64,000 bases of DNA, taken from contig JANYGZ010000016.1 of NCBI GenBank assembly GCA_025362235.1, positions 124,001-188,000 on the forward strand. Reading direction: 5' to 3'. Position 1 is the first letter of the stretch. The number at the start of each line of letters is the position of its first letter. Positions 26,590-35,856 of the stretch are shown here, piece after piece. Source of the DNA: Ferruginibacter sp. (GTDB lineage: Bacteria; Bacteroidota; Bacteroidia; Chitinophagales; Chitinophagaceae). The position numbers were made by a program, and so were the translations under genes. Under the pieces are notes generated by a model. That model had not been told where the DNA came from. It searched no databases and saw only the letters and a list, made by a program, of their open reading frames with translations.

Positions 26590-26802
26590 ATGCAGATACT
26601 TGTATTTAAAACCAACCTTAAAGATGGTAACCATGTTAATGCAATTGGAAGCAGTTTAAATATACATCCCGCAATTTATAAATGGAATGTAGACTTGAAG
26701 GATTGTGATAATATTTTAAGGATTGTAGCCAATAATATAGCACCCAAAGAAGTAGAGCAAATGTTAGTGGGCGCAGGATATCACTGTGAAGAATTAGAAT
26801 AA
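26590..26802 (+). CDS. HMA-like small protein without the CxxC metal site
   Basis: The 70-residue protein from ATG 26590 fits a beta-alpha-beta-beta-alpha-beta layout of the heavy-metal-associated fold: MQILVFKTNL, a helix, YKWNVDLKDCDNILRIV, a second helix (APKEVEQMLVGAGY) and a short strand. The CxxC loop between the first strand and helix is replaced by KDGNHV, so copper binding by the canonical site is unlikely. It may take part in protein contacts or be a divergent relative. An upstream start adding ten residues is possible but less natural. Confidence 0.7.
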   Translation: MQILVFKTNLKDGNHVNAIGSSLNIHPAIYKWNVDLKDCDNILRIVANNIAPKEVEQMLVGAGYHCEELE

Positions 26803-26826
26803 GGTGTTGGTATTTGCCCATTTAAA

Positions 26827-26855
26827 CTGGCAGCTAGAAACATTCTACCTGCCAG
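26827..26855. terminator. Hairpin between two convergent genes
   Basis: CTGGCAG pairs with CTGCCAG and an inner TAGAA with TTCTA around a three-base loop. The hairpin covers the stop codon of the epimerase gene and lies 25 bases after the HMA-like gene. A strong T-run is missing, so the terminator role is tentative. Confidence 0.45.
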
Positions 26856-27700
26856 CTTCTTTGCCAGTTGGCATTTGCAGCTAATTTAATAATCCCTTCT
26901 TTTTCGGTTAACTGCTGATTGTGATTTACACTATCTGCAATACCGCACCAGGGCTCCAGGCAAACAAAGTTTGCATCCCGATATGCCCAAATGCCAAAGA
27001 ATGGAAAATCATGAAAATTAAAATGCAGGCCATGCTGGTGTTTGGTACTGCCAATGGTAATACTATTGGTTTGCATATTTTTTAATACAATGGCATCTTC
27101 GTAAAATAATTGATGCGACAACAAAAGCTTTCCATTTTGAGTGGGTAATTCTTCTGCATGATTGGCCATTAATCCATCAAGTATTTTCCAGCGGGATAGT
27201 TTTTCTGTTTTATTAAACTGCAAATAATAGTCTGAATACTCTGTATCTTTTACCATTGGTACTGCAAAAGCAGGATGTGCACCTACAGAAAACAGCAGTT
27301 CATCGTAACCTGTATTGCTTATTTCGTAAGTACAGGTAATTGAATTATTCAATAATTTATAGCGAAGCTTAAGTGAAAATGCAAAAGGGTAAACAGCCAG
27401 GGTATCCGCATCCTGTGTAAGTGTAAATACCGCTTCTGAAGTACTCACCTGGTCTTTTAAAAAAACACGTTCTCTTGCAAATCCGTGTCGGGGAAGTTGG
27501 TAGGCCTTATCTTTATAAAAATAAGTATCGTCTTTTAAAGTGCCAATAATTGGAAATAATACAGGACTGTATTTGCTCCAATATACAGGATCTGCATTCC
27601 ACATATATTCAAGACCTGTTTCTTTGTTAAAAAGGCTTTGTAATTCTGCACCTTTTGTAGAAATAACTGCCCGCAATTTTTCGTTTTCGATGGTGACCAT
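26834..27700 (-). CDS. Aldose 1-epimerase family protein (LacX-like)
   Basis: The 288-residue beta-sandwich protein resembles galactose-mutarotase-like enzymes: YWSKYSPVLFPIIGTLKDD, PRHGFARERVF with a conserved His, SVGAHPAFAVP with a second His, and CLEPWCGIADSVNH near the end with the catalytic-type glutamate. Such proteins interconvert anomers of hexoses or their phosphates. No signal peptide, so cytosolic. It is a single gene convergent to the small HMA-like gene and 127 bases ahead of icmF's end. The exact sugar is not decided. Confidence 0.9.
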   Translation of the reverse strand: MVTIENEKLRAVISTKGAELQSLFNKETGLEYMWNADPVYWSKYSPVLFPIIGTLKDDTYFYKDKAYQLPRHGFARERVFLKDQVSTSEAVFTLTQDADTLAVYPFAFSLKLRYKLLNNSITCTYEISNTGYDELLFSVGAHPAFAVPMVKDTEYSDYYLQFNKTEKLSRWKILDGLMANHAEELPTQNGKLLLSHQLFYEDAIVLKNMQTNSITIGSTKHQHGLHFNFHDFPFFGIWAYRDANFVCLEPWCGIADSVNHNQQLTEKEGIIKLAANANWQRSWQVECF

Positions 27701-27734
27701 GATTCAAATTTAGGGATTAAAGAATTAAACACTG

Positions 27735-27769
27735 ATTACACGAATTATGAAGCACGAATTACACGAATT
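27735..27769. repeat. Short direct repeat ATTACACGAATT
   Basis: ATTACACGAATT occurs at 27735-27746 and 27758-27769 with a third partial copy GCACGAATT at 27752-27760. The gap between the epimerase gene and icmF is short. Such ACGAATT-type intergenic repeats are common in Bacteroidota genomes; no function is known. Confidence 0.6.
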
Positions 27770-27827
27770 TTTTTAAGAGGCAGATGATTTTAGCTTTCCT
27801 TTTTTATTTATTACTTTCTTAATTGCA

Positions 27828-30800
27828 CTACATATTCCTTCTATATTGCCCCCCTACTCCGTAGAGTGCATTTGTAATTTGGCCAAGCGAACAATACTTT
27901 ACTGTTTCCATTAATTCAGCAAATAAATTTCCATTATCAATGGCTACCTGTTGTAAACGTTTTAGCATCAGCCCAGATTTATCTTTATGCCTTTGTTGAA
28001 ATTCAGCTACTGATGCAATCTGAAATTCTTTTTCTTCTTTAGTGCTGCGTATTACTTCTGTCGGTAAAATAGTTGGGCTGCCATTTTTATTTAAAAAAGT
28101 ATTAACGCCCACAATGGGATATTCACCAGTATGCTTCAGCGTTTCGTAATACAGACTTTCTTCCTGAATTTTATTGCGCTGGTACATCCGTTCCATTGCG
28201 CCCAGCACTCCCCCTCTTTCAGTTAGGCGTTCAAACTCAGCCATCACAGCGGCTTCCACCAGGTCGGTTAGTTCTTCTATTAAAAAAGCACCCTGGTTTG
28301 GGTTTTCATTTTTTGCGGTTCCCAGCTCACGGTTAATTATCAGCTGTATGGCCATTGCTCTGCGCACACTTTCTTCCGTAGGTGTTGTTATCGCTTCATC
28401 GTAAGCGTTAGTATGCAGTGAATTGCAGTTATCATAAATTGCATACAATGCCTGCAGGGTGGTGCGTATATCATTAAAATCAATTTCCTGCGCATGCAGC
28501 GAACGGCCAGATGTTTGAATATGGTACTTTAATTTTTGCGACCGGCTGTTGGCTTTATATTTATGCTTCATTGCTTTGGCCCATATTTTTCTTGCCACTC
28601 TTCCAATCACACTATATTCAGGATCCATACCATTACTAAAAAAGAAGGAAAGGTTGGGTGCAAAGTCATCAATATGCATTCCCCTGCTTAAATAATATTC
28701 TATATAAGTAAATCCATTGGCTAATGTAAAAGCTAATTGTGTAATAGGGTTAGCACCTGCTTCTGCAATATGATATCCGCTAATGCTGACACTGTAAAAA
28801 TTCTGTACTTTATTTTCAATAAAATACTCCTGCACATCACCCATTAATTTTAAGGCAAACTCGGTAGAAAAAATGCAGGTATTCTGTGCCTGGTCTTCTT
28901 TTAAAATATCTGCCTGTACGGTTCCTCTTACGACTGCCAGTGCCTTTGCTTTTATTTGCTCATAGACATCGGCAGGTAAAACATCAGAGCCGCTTAATCC
29001 CAATAAACGTAAACCAAGGCCATCATTTCCTTCTGGCAATGCCCCATGCATATCCCCTTTTAACGGAACAATGGCAACACCATCAACGCCCACATATTTA
29101 GGCAAACTGTCAATACTATATTTTAATTCAATTTTTTTGTTTACAGCTTCCCTTAAATTATTTTCAATGATATATTTTTCGCATTGCTGATCAATGGCGG
29201 CGTTCATAAAAAATGCCAGCAGCATCGGTGCAGGTCCGTTGATTGTCATACTTACAGATGTTTTAGCATCACACAAATCAAAACCACTATACAATTTTTT
29301 TGCATCATCCACTGTTGCAATACTTACACCACTATTACCTACTTTACCATAAATATCAGGCCTTGGAGCAGGGTCTTCGCCATATAAGGTTACACTATCA
29401 AATGCGGTACTAAGCCGCTTTGCAGGCTGACCAAGGCTTACATAATGAAAACGGCGGTTGGTCCTTTCAGGCCCGCCCTCTCCTGCAAACATTCGTGTTG
29501 GGTCTTCGCCTTCTCTTTTTAATGGAAATACACCGGCAGTAAATGGAAATTCTCCAGGAACATTTTCCTGCAATTGCCATTTTAAAATATCACCCCAATC
29601 ACTGTATTTTGGTAATATCACTTTTGATATAAATGTGCCTGATAAACTTTTGTAAGTTAATGGCTGGCGAATAATTTTATCCCTTACCTTAAACTCGTAA
29701 AATTCTTTGTTGTAACGTTCACGTGTAGCCGCCCAATTTTCAATTAGCTTTTTTGTTTCTGGTTGAAGTTTTTCTTCAGTAATATTTCTTATTTTTTCTA
29801 ACTCCTGTACAACTTCGGTTGAGTCTGTATTTGCTGACAATGTTTTAATGGTGCCGTCAATTTGATATAATTGCGATGCAATTTTACTTTGCTCTTCGCC
29901 CCAATTATCATATTCCTTAATTGTTTCGGCTATTTCTGATAAATAGCGTACCCTTCTGGAAGGAATAATAGTAGATTGACTGGACGTATTTTTTAGATGT
30001 ACATGATGTTCTATTTCGCCATCAAATTTAATACCCGTTTTCTCTGCTACTTTTTCCATCAGCCTTTCAAACAATTCATTTATCCCGGCATCGTTAAATT
30101 GTGCAGCAATGGTTCCTACAATTGGTAGTTCTTCGTCTTTTGCATTCCATAAGCCATGGTTGCGTTTGTATTGTTTGCGCACATCATGCAGTGCATCCAA
30201 AGCGCCAGCTTTATCAAATTTATTGATGCAGATTACATCTGCATAATCAAGCATATTTATTTTTTCCAGTTGCGATGGTGCTCCATATTCTGGTGTCATT
30301 ACATACATGGTGATATCTACATAGTCTAAAATAGACGCATCACTTTGTCCAACGCCGGCACTTTCTAAAATTATAAAATCAAATGCTCCAGCTTTACAAA
30401 TATCAATGGCTTCCTGCACATATTTACTAAGCGCTTTGTCACTTTCTCTTGTAGCAAGGCTCCGCATATAAGCCCGTGGTGACGAAATAGAGTTCATCCT
30501 TATTCTATCGCCCAGTAATGCGCCCCCGGTTTTTTTCTTGGAAGGGTCTACTGAAATTACCGCAATGGTTTTATCGGTATATGCATTTAAAAAGCGGCGC
30601 ACTATTTCATCGGTAACAGATGATTTACCTGCACCACCTGTACCAGTGATGCCGAGGACAGCCCCCCTGCCCCCCAAAGGGGGGTTCTTGGAGCTTTTCA
30701 ATTTTGATGACTCTGATTTTAGTTGAACAGTATAAGACATAAAATCTTCGCCATTTTCTGCAAGGGTAATTGCCCTTGCAATTTTTTTTATATCTCTTAA

Positions 30801-31292
30801 TTCCCCCAAAGGAAAACAACTATTGTCTGAAGGCTCCTCCACAAATCCCTCCGCCAGCTGGCGGAGTGGGGAGGCCGTTTGACTTAATAAATCTTCAATC
30901 ATTCCTTCTAAACCCATCGTTCTTCCATCATCCGGGCTATATATTCTTGTTATGCCATAATTATGAAGCTCTTCTATTTCGGCAGGTAAAATTGTACCAC
31001 CCCCGCCGCCAAATATTTTTATATGGCTGCAACCACTTTCATTGAGCAAGTCTTTCATATATTTAAAAAATTCTACATGCCCGCCCTGGTAACTGGTGAT
31101 GGCAATGCCCTGTGCATCTTCTTCAATGGCACATTCAACAATTTCGTGTACGCTTCTATTATGGCCCAGGTGTATAATTTCTGCACCTTTTGACTGAAGT
31201 ATGCGACGCATGATATTGATAGCAGCATCATGCCCATCAAATAAGGCAGCGGCAGTTACAATACGCACTTTATTAGTAGAAGAAAAACTCAT
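27828..31292 (-). CDS. icmF: Fused B12-dependent acyl-CoA mutase IcmF (isobutyryl-CoA mutase family)
   Basis: The 1154-residue protein fuses three parts. Residues 10-135 are a B12-binding domain ([10 protein letters not shown] with D19 and H21, then [12 protein letters not shown]). A MeaI-type G3E GTPase with Walker A GTGGAGKS (217-224), [11 protein letters not shown] and NKFDKAGA follows at about 212-415. The mutase TIM barrel spans about 560-1150 ([51 protein letters not shown]). IcmF rearranges isobutyryl- or pivalyl-type CoA esters with adenosylcobalamin, while the GTPase guards cofactor loading. The linkers at 139-165 and 190-211 are unusually long and carry palindromic DNA. There is no cobalamin riboswitch in the 163-base gap upstream. 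Confidence 0.95.
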   Translation of the reverse strand: MSFSSTNKVRIVTAAALFDGHDAAINIMRRILQSKGAEIIHLGHNRSVHEIVECAIEEDAQGIAITSYQGGHVEFFKYMKDLLNESGCSHIKIFGGGGGTILPAEIEELHNYGITRIYSPDDGRTMGLEGMIEDLLSQTASPLRQLAEGFVEEPSDNSCFPLGELRDIKKIARAITLAENGEDFMSYTVQLKSESSKLKSSKNPPLGGRGAVLGITGTGGAGKSSVTDEIVRRFLNAYTDKTIAVISVDPSKKKTGGALLGDRIRMNSISSPRAYMRSLATRESDKALSKYVQEAIDICKAGAFDFIILESAGVGQSDASILDYVDITMYVMTPEYGAPSQLEKINMLDYADVICINKFDKAGALDALHDVRKQYKRNHGLWNAKDEELPIVGTIAAQFNDAGINELFERLMEKVAEKTGIKFDGEIEHHVHLKNTSSQSTIIPSRRVRYLSEIAETIKEYDNWGEEQSKIASQLYQIDGTIKTLSANTDSTEVVQELEKIRNITEEKLQPETKKLIENWAATRERYNKEFYEFKVRDKIIRQPLTYKSLSGTFISKVILPKYSDWGDILKWQLQENVPGEFPFTAGVFPLKREGEDPTRMFAGEGGPERTNRRFHYVSLGQPAKRLSTAFDSVTLYGEDPAPRPDIYGKVGNSGVSIATVDDAKKLYSGFDLCDAKTSVSMTINGPAPMLLAFFMNAAIDQQCEKYIIENNLREAVNKKIELKYSIDSLPKYVGVDGVAIVPLKGDMHGALPEGNDGLGLRLLGLSGSDVLPADVYEQIKAKALAVVRGTVQADILKEDQAQNTCIFSTEFALKLMGDVQEYFIENKVQNFYSVSISGYHIAEAGANPITQLAFTLANGFTYIEYYLSRGMHIDDFAPNLSFFFSNGMDPEYSVIGRVARKIWAKAMKHKYKANSRSQKLKYHIQTSGRSLHAQEIDFNDIRTTLQALYAIYDNCNSLHTNAYDEAITTPTEESVRRAMAIQLIINRELGTAKNENPNQGAFLIEELTDLVEAAVMAEFERLTERGGVLGAMERMYQRNKIQEESLYYETLKHTGEYPIVGVNTFLNKNGSPTILPTEVIRSTKEEKEFQIASVAEFQQRHKDKSGLMLKRLQQVAIDNGNLFAELMETVKYCSLGQITNALYGVGGQYRRNM
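30670..30684. repeat. In-frame palindrome 2 inside icmF (C6-AAA-G6)
   Basis: CCCCCC-AAA-GGGGGG forms a six-pair hairpin coding for residues 203-208 (NPPLGGR region) in the linker before the GTPase. Its G+C content is far above the gene's average. Confidence 0.7.
30849..30866. repeat. In-frame palindrome 1 inside icmF (18 bases, perfect)
   Basis: CTCCGCCAGCTGGCGGAG is perfectly self-complementary and codes for residues 143-148 (PLRQLAEG region) in the linker after the B12-binding domain. It lies within a longer GC-rich, semi-palindromic block. Confidence 0.75.
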
Positions 31293-31455
31293 GATTGATT
31301 TAATTTAAGTGATGTTTAGCCATGCACAAATGCATTGGGCTATTTTAAAAGCCTTCACAATATGCTCTGCTCTTTTCATTTGAAATCTTTATTAAAGCAC
31401 ATCAGCTAACCGTACTGTAAAAATACAAGAAAGGAATTTAAAAAATTAACAGTTG

Positions 31456-32298
31456 TTAGTTTTTGGACTGACTGGATTTGGGATGCAATAATTTTGGCAC
31501 ATCCAGTAGCAGTGCCATAGAAAAATTAAAGGCCCGGTGGCTAATATAACGACCGTCTAAAAATATTGCAAAGCCAAACTGATACTCCAACTGTACACCC
31601 GGTAAGTTTTTAAAACCAAAAGTATTTGTAAAAGCAGGTTCCCAAAATATACGGGTTCCATCATTTAAACTATCTAACTTATAATAATGTAATTCGTTTG
31701 GTGCATAGTTTGTTTTTATATTACCAAACTTTATAAAATTAAACTTTGAAGAAAACGAAAAAGTAATATTTGTTTTGGTATGTAACATAAGAGCTGGCTG
31801 AATATAAAATTTTGTAATCGTCGCCTGGTGGCTCCTCATGTAATCAATGCCATTCAGTTTCCCATTGTCTGTAAAACTAAATTGCCCTTTTCCAATTCCC
31901 CCAAATATTTGAAACATTGTTTGGTTATTTTTATCCAATACTATAAAATAACCTACGCTAATTTCTGTAAGGTTTCTTTTATAGTCAATAAAAGAACTGT
32001 CTAAACTACCCCCATCATTATACCCGTTATTACTTTCTGTGCGCTTAAAATAATTAGCCGCCACAGCAAGATGATTGGAGATGGCATAAGCACCCTGCAA
32101 ATCATAACCCCGGTTCCTGCTTTCATTTACGCCGTTATTGTTATTTGATAAGTTGGTTGAAAGATATGCCCCCAGTTTGCTATCTCCTTTATTTACTAAC
32201 ACAGGGATATTTTGAGCAGGAGGGCTGTACATATATCTTGGCGTATAGCACGATGTAAAAAAAATTAGCCCTGTCAAAAAACAGTAAACACTACGCAT
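31456..32298 (-). CDS. Outer-membrane-associated lipoprotein, probable beta-barrel
   Basis: The 280-residue protein has a lipobox FFTSC (cysteine near residue 17) and then a series of alternating amphipathic strands ending on aromatic residues (LGAYLSTNLS, YDLQGAYAISNHLAVAANYF, ISVGYFIVL, FGFAIFLDGRYISH). The pattern suggests a beta-barrel or beta-rich envelope protein with acylated N-terminus. No family is recognised. It starts 9 bases after the rsmA stop, so it is likely the second gene of that unit. Confidence 0.7.
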   Translation of the reverse strand: MRSVYCFLTGLIFFTSCYTPRYMYSPPAQNIPVLVNKGDSKLGAYLSTNLSNNNNGVNESRNRGYDLQGAYAISNHLAVAANYFKRTESNNGYNDGGSLDSSFIDYKRNLTEISVGYFIVLDKNNQTMFQIFGGIGKGQFSFTDNGKLNGIDYMRSHQATITKFYIQPALMLHTKTNITFSFSSKFNFIKFGNIKTNYAPNELHYYKLDSLNDGTRIFWEPAFTNTFGFKNLPGVQLEYQFGFAIFLDGRYISHRAFNFSMALLLDVPKLLHPKSSQSKN

Positions 32299-32307
32299 GG
32301 TAAATAT

Positions 32308-33060
32308 TTAACTCATTTTAAATGTAAGCGCAGCAAAATCTTCTACACTTAATGCTTCAGCACGTTTATTAAAAATTTCGTCTGCCAATACATCGGCAGT
32401 AAATAAACTTTTTACTGCATTACGCAATGTTTTACGGCGCTGGTTAAACGCAGTTTTTACCAACACCTTAAAAGCCCTTTCACTTTTAACTGTAAGGATA
32501 GTGGTTTTTCTTTTTAGCCGTATTACACCACTCTGAACTTTTGGCGGCGGATTAAAACTCTGGTTGCTTACATCAAACAAATATTCTACATCATAAAGAG
32601 CCTGTATCAAAACACTAAGCACCCCATATACTTTACTTCCTTCTTTTGATGCCGCACGTTGCGCCACTTCTTTTTGAAACATCCCAATCACCACGGGCAC
32701 TTTATCTTTCCAATCCAATACTTTAAACAAAATCTGTGTTGAAATATTGTAAGGAAAATTGCCGATAACTGTAAAGGGGCCATCAAAAGGTTCATCAATA
32801 TCTAAAAAACTCCCGCTGATAATATGATCATTTAAAACAGGATATGTTTTTTTTAGGTAAGCTGTTTTTTCATCGTCCAGTTCTACAGCTTTTAAATTAA
32901 TACCAAGCAACTGTACCAGGTGTTTGGTTAATGCACCACCGCCGGGCCCTACTTCCAGTAAATTTGTAAATGGGTCTTCCTTTAAAGCATCAATTATTTT
33001 TTGAATAACAACATCATCTTTTAAAAAATGCTGGCCTAAAGATTTTTTTATTGTAAACAT
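32308..33060 (-). CDS. rsmA: 16S rRNA (A1518/A1519) dimethyltransferase RsmA (KsgA)
   Basis: The 250-residue enzyme has the methyltransferase glycine motif LLEVGPGGGALT, the catalytic IGNFPYNIS (NFPY, motif IV) and the early KKSLGQHFLKD. It dimethylates two adjacent adenines near the 3' end of 16S rRNA during small-subunit maturation. The ATG at 33060 was chosen because the six residues before it (FTFAA) lie over a promoter box and over the terminator of the next gene. The C-terminal helical part (RKTLRNAVKSLF) is complete. The lipoprotein gene follows 9 bases after. Confidence 0.96.
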   Translation of the reverse strand: MFTIKKSLGQHFLKDDVVIQKIIDALKEDPFTNLLEVGPGGGALTKHLVQLLGINLKAVELDDEKTAYLKKTYPVLNDHIISGSFLDIDEPFDGPFTVIGNFPYNISTQILFKVLDWKDKVPVVIGMFQKEVAQRAASKEGSKVYGVLSVLIQALYDVEYLFDVSNQSFNPPPKVQSGVIRLKRKTTILTVKSERAFKVLVKTAFNQRRKTLRNAVKSLFTADVLADEIFNKRAEALSVEDFAALTFKMS

Positions 33061-33065
33061 CGCTG

Positions 33066-33073
33066 CAAAAGTA
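33066..33073 (-). promoter_or_regulatory. TAnnTTTG box directly before rsmA
   Basis: TACTTTTG on the reverse strand ends five bases before the ATG at 33060 and begins four bases after the terminator of the gene upstream. Confidence 0.5.
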
Positions 33074-33076
33074 AAC

Positions 33077-33111
33077 AAAAAGCCCTCTCATTATTTATGA
33101 AAGGGCTTTTT
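33077..33111 (-). terminator. Terminator of the secreted protein gene
   Basis: A 15-base-pair stem with one mismatch (33077-33091 with 33097-33111), a five-base loop and T5 on the reverse strand. It begins 17 bases after the stop at 33128. Confidence 0.85.
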
Positions 33112-33127
33112 GCTAATAGTTGAAATA

Positions 33128-33799
33128 TTATTGCCTGGTTAATAACATCAAATTTCCGCTTGTTATTTTGCCATTTGATATTATCTGAATTACATATTGG
33201 CCTTCGGGGTAATTATTTAGGTTTATCAATTTAACTGTATTGTTTCCTTTACATACAGGCTTTTTCTGTGAGTAAATTTTTTTGCCTTCATTATCCAATA
33301 CCTTCATTACAACTGTTGTATTTTTTTGCGAATAAAAACCAACATCTACATAATTTTTTGCCTCGTTTGGCACTATTGCCAGTACCTTTTTTAAATTACG
33401 CTGAGTTATTACAGATACGTTGCTGTATTTAGTTTTATTTGATTTGGAAATAATTTTTACACGATACATAATTTTTTCCGCAGCAATGCCATAGATATTA
33501 TCTGTATAATTCAAACTTTGCATTTCGTTTAAATAAACAGCCTGGTGTATTGCAGCAATTGTTATATAAGAGCTGCTATTGATACTTCTTTCAATTTCAA
33601 AATAATCTACATTTTCTGAAGTAATAATCCGCCAGTTTAATACGGCATTACTTATTTCCCTGGTACCTGTCAATTCAAACATACTTAAATTTAAAGCATT
33701 GCTTTTGTAAAACCGGCTATTGGGTACGCCGTCATTATAAGCAAAAGAAATTTTGCAAAAGAATAATAGTAAGGCTAAAAATGAATAATATTTTGTCAT
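33128..33799 (-). CDS. Secreted protein with T9SS-type C-terminal domain
   Basis: The 223-residue protein has a signal peptide (to about residue 20, CKISFA). Residues 40-140 look like a fibronectin-III/choice-of-anchor type module (NAVLNWRIITSENVDYFEIERS, common in Bacteroidota). The C-terminal 75 residues (NYVDVGFYSQKNTTVVMKVLDNEGKKIY, then LNNYPEGQYVIQI) follow the pattern of T9SS type A sorting domains, which are recognised by the secretion channel and usually removed on the surface. No enzymatic part is present. It is a monocistronic gene with its own terminator. Confidence 0.72.
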   Translation of the reverse strand: MTKYYSFLALLLFFCKISFAYNDGVPNSRFYKSNALNLSMFELTGTREISNAVLNWRIITSENVDYFEIERSINSSSYITIAAIHQAVYLNEMQSLNYTDNIYGIAAEKIMYRVKIISKSNKTKYSNVSVITQRNLKKVLAIVPNEAKNYVDVGFYSQKNTTVVMKVLDNEGKKIYSQKKPVCKGNNTVKLINLNNYPEGQYVIQIISNGKITSGNLMLLTRQ

Positions 33800-34030
33800 G
33801 AATTGGGTAAATTTTTATCTGATCCTTTGAATACAACAATCATAAACGAAAAGAATAGTAATTAATTGTACATCATCATTTTTATGGTTACTTATGGATA
33901 TGATCAAAAAGGACCAGTTTATTGAAAATGCGAAATGGTAATTCATAAACCTATATTCTCATTTCCGCATTGGGTAAAATGAATGCTTACCATTTAGAAT
34001 TTGTATTTTTACAACTTAATACTAATAAAC

Positions 34031-35125
34031 ATGCATTCAATTTCGGAAAACAAACCTGTTATAGGCATATCCTGTGGTGATATTAATGGTATTGGCCTTG
34101 AGCTGATAATAAAAACTGTAGGCGACAGCCGTTTGCTTGAAATATGTACCCCTGTTATATTTGCCAGTAATAAAGTGCTTAATTTTTATCGCAAGGGCTT
34201 ACCCGAAATAAATTTTAATTTCTCCAGCATCAAGGATGCCAGCCGTATTAATCACAAACAGGTAAACCTGTATAATTGCTGGGAAGAAGAAGTAGCTGTT
34301 ACACCAGGGCTGTTAAATGACGTTGGCGGAAGATATGCTGTGCAAAGTTTGGTTATCGCCGCGGAAGCTTTAAAACAAGGTAAAATAGATGGGTTGGTTA
34401 CGGCTCCTATTCATAAAAAAAATACACAATCGCAGGAATTTAATTTTACCGGGCATACCCCTTATTTAAAAAATTTATTTGGTGTTGCGGATGTGGGGAT
34501 GTTTATGATAGCCGAAAATATGAGGGTGGCATTGGTTACCGAACATGTGGCAGTAAAAGATATTGCGCCTTTTATTACCCGGGAAAATATCCTGAGTAAA
34601 TTGCAAATTATAAACAACTCATTAAAAAAAGATTTTGGTATTGATAAACCTAAAATTGCAGTTTTGGGTTTAAATCCGCATGCAGGTGATGAAGGCCTGA
34701 TAGGTAAGGAAGAAGAAGAAATAATTAAACCTGCTATTAAGGAAGCAAAACATAAAGATATTTTTTGTTTTGGACCCTATTCGGCAGATGCTTTTTTTGC
34801 AAGGGGACAATATGAAAAATTTGATGCCGTGCTGGCCATGTATCACGATCAGGGCCTGATACCTTTTAAATCATTGTCAACTGGCGAGGGTGTTAATTAT
34901 ACTGCCGGGCTTAATGGCATACGTACCTCGCCTGACCATGGGGTAGCATTTGATATTGCCGGAAAAAATAAAGCAGATGAAGCTTCTTTCCGTGAGGCGA
35001 TTTTTAAATGTGTTGATATTTTAAATGCACGGAAAGAATTTGAGAACCAGCGTAAAAATCCTTTAAAGAAAATAAGCGCAGCATTTGTTGCCAATGCAAA
35101 AGACGAAAAAATTCTGGAAGAATAA
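34031..35125 (+). CDS. pdxA: 4-hydroxythreonine-4-phosphate dehydrogenase PdxA
   Basis: The 364-residue enzyme catalyses the NAD-dependent oxidation of 4-hydroxythreonine-4-phosphate in pyridoxal-phosphate synthesis. Hallmarks are IGISCGDINGIG near the start, TAPIHK, FTGHTPYL with the metal-binding His, LGLNPHAGDEGLIG with another His, and YHDQGLIPFK with the third metal ligand. Next to the last ends are RTSPDHGVAFDIAG. The ATG at 34031 gives the normal start MHSISENKPVIGIS; an upstream TTG would add ten residues. The 200 bases before it carry a nested inverted repeat (near 33927-33995), perhaps regulatory. pdxJ is not here. Confidence 0.96.
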   Translation: MHSISENKPVIGISCGDINGIGLELIIKTVGDSRLLEICTPVIFASNKVLNFYRKGLPEINFNFSSIKDASRINHKQVNLYNCWEEEVAVTPGLLNDVGGRYAVQSLVIAAEALKQGKIDGLVTAPIHKKNTQSQEFNFTGHTPYLKNLFGVADVGMFMIAENMRVALVTEHVAVKDIAPFITRENILSKLQIINNSLKKDFGIDKPKIAVLGLNPHAGDEGLIGKEEEEIIKPAIKEAKHKDIFCFGPYSADAFFARGQYEKFDAVLAMYHDQGLIPFKSLSTGEGVNYTAGLNGIRTSPDHGVAFDIAGKNKADEASFREAIFKCVDILNARKEFENQRKNPLKKISAAFVANAKDEKILEE

Positions 35126-35142
35126 AAAATTGAAGACTTCGT

Positions 35143-35847
35143 TTATTTAAAAACATCCTCTGATACTCCTTTATTTATCAGGTACGAGCTAAAGGTTATT
35201 TCAGCCTTACCGGTTTTATTTTTTGCTTTGTCTTCGGTGGTTTTATTATTTTGGGTGCCATCATCAAAGTCGAACGTTATACCCTTTGGTAACTTATAAT
35301 CTTTAGTATCAAAAGAAAAAATAATTTTATCCGGCAAGCCATAGGCTGCATATTTTCCGTAATTCATTTCCAACTGGTAACTGCCATTCGCCCTTGTAGT
35401 AGTTTTGGCCCGTCTTATCACTAAAGCAGTTTCATCAATATAAATAGTCGACAATACTACATCTGCATTATCATCTTCAGGTAATAATTTAATTACCCGT
35501 ACCACCGTGTTTCCAATTTTATCAGTACCGGCATCAATAGCAGTGTATTTGTTACCGCTTAAAATATTATTAAGATTTATGCTAACAGCTCCTTTGGGTA
35601 CAAATGATATTCCCTTTTCATTTTTTATTTTTAATTTATCCGGCTTTTTAAAATATACCGTTACATCTGCATCGGGTACTTTAAGAAACGAAACATTGGT
35701 AATCATACGGGCTATTGCCTGGTAATCATTTACCTTATCAATATTGAATTTTACTTTTGCTATCAATGTGTTTACATCCTGTGCTTTGCATACAAACCCT
35801 GTTAGCAATGCAAATAGTACTTGTATAATTCTGAGAGTTTTAATCAT
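35143..35847 (-). CDS. LolA-like periplasmic carrier protein
   Basis: The 234-residue protein has a signal peptide (ending about CKAQ, residue 22) and the beta-rich body of LolA/outer-membrane lipoprotein carrier relatives (VYFKKPDKLKIKNEKGISFVPKGA, YKLPKGITFDFDD). Such proteins hold lipidated or hydrophobic cargo in the periplasm. It is the last gene of an operon with an ABC-2 permease (9 bases upstream) and an ATPase. The C-terminal part has a Lys/Thr/Asn-rich low-complexity strip. That combination suggests export of a lipid-like or peptide cargo, though the exact role is open. Confidence 0.78.
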   Translation of the reverse strand: MIKTLRIIQVLFALLTGFVCKAQDVNTLIAKVKFNIDKVNDYQAIARMITNVSFLKVPDADVTVYFKKPDKLKIKNEKGISFVPKGAVSINLNNILSGNKYTAIDAGTDKIGNTVVRVIKLLPEDDNADVVLSTIYIDETALVIRRAKTTTRANGSYQLEMNYGKYAAYGLPDKIIFSFDTKDYKLPKGITFDFDDGTQNNKTTEDKAKNKTGKAEITFSSYLINKGVSEDVFK

Positions 35848-35856
35848 TTTATTTTT

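Noticed and set aside
31293-31455. Cobalamin riboswitch before icmF
   Set aside because: No B12-box-like sequence or suitable stems were found.
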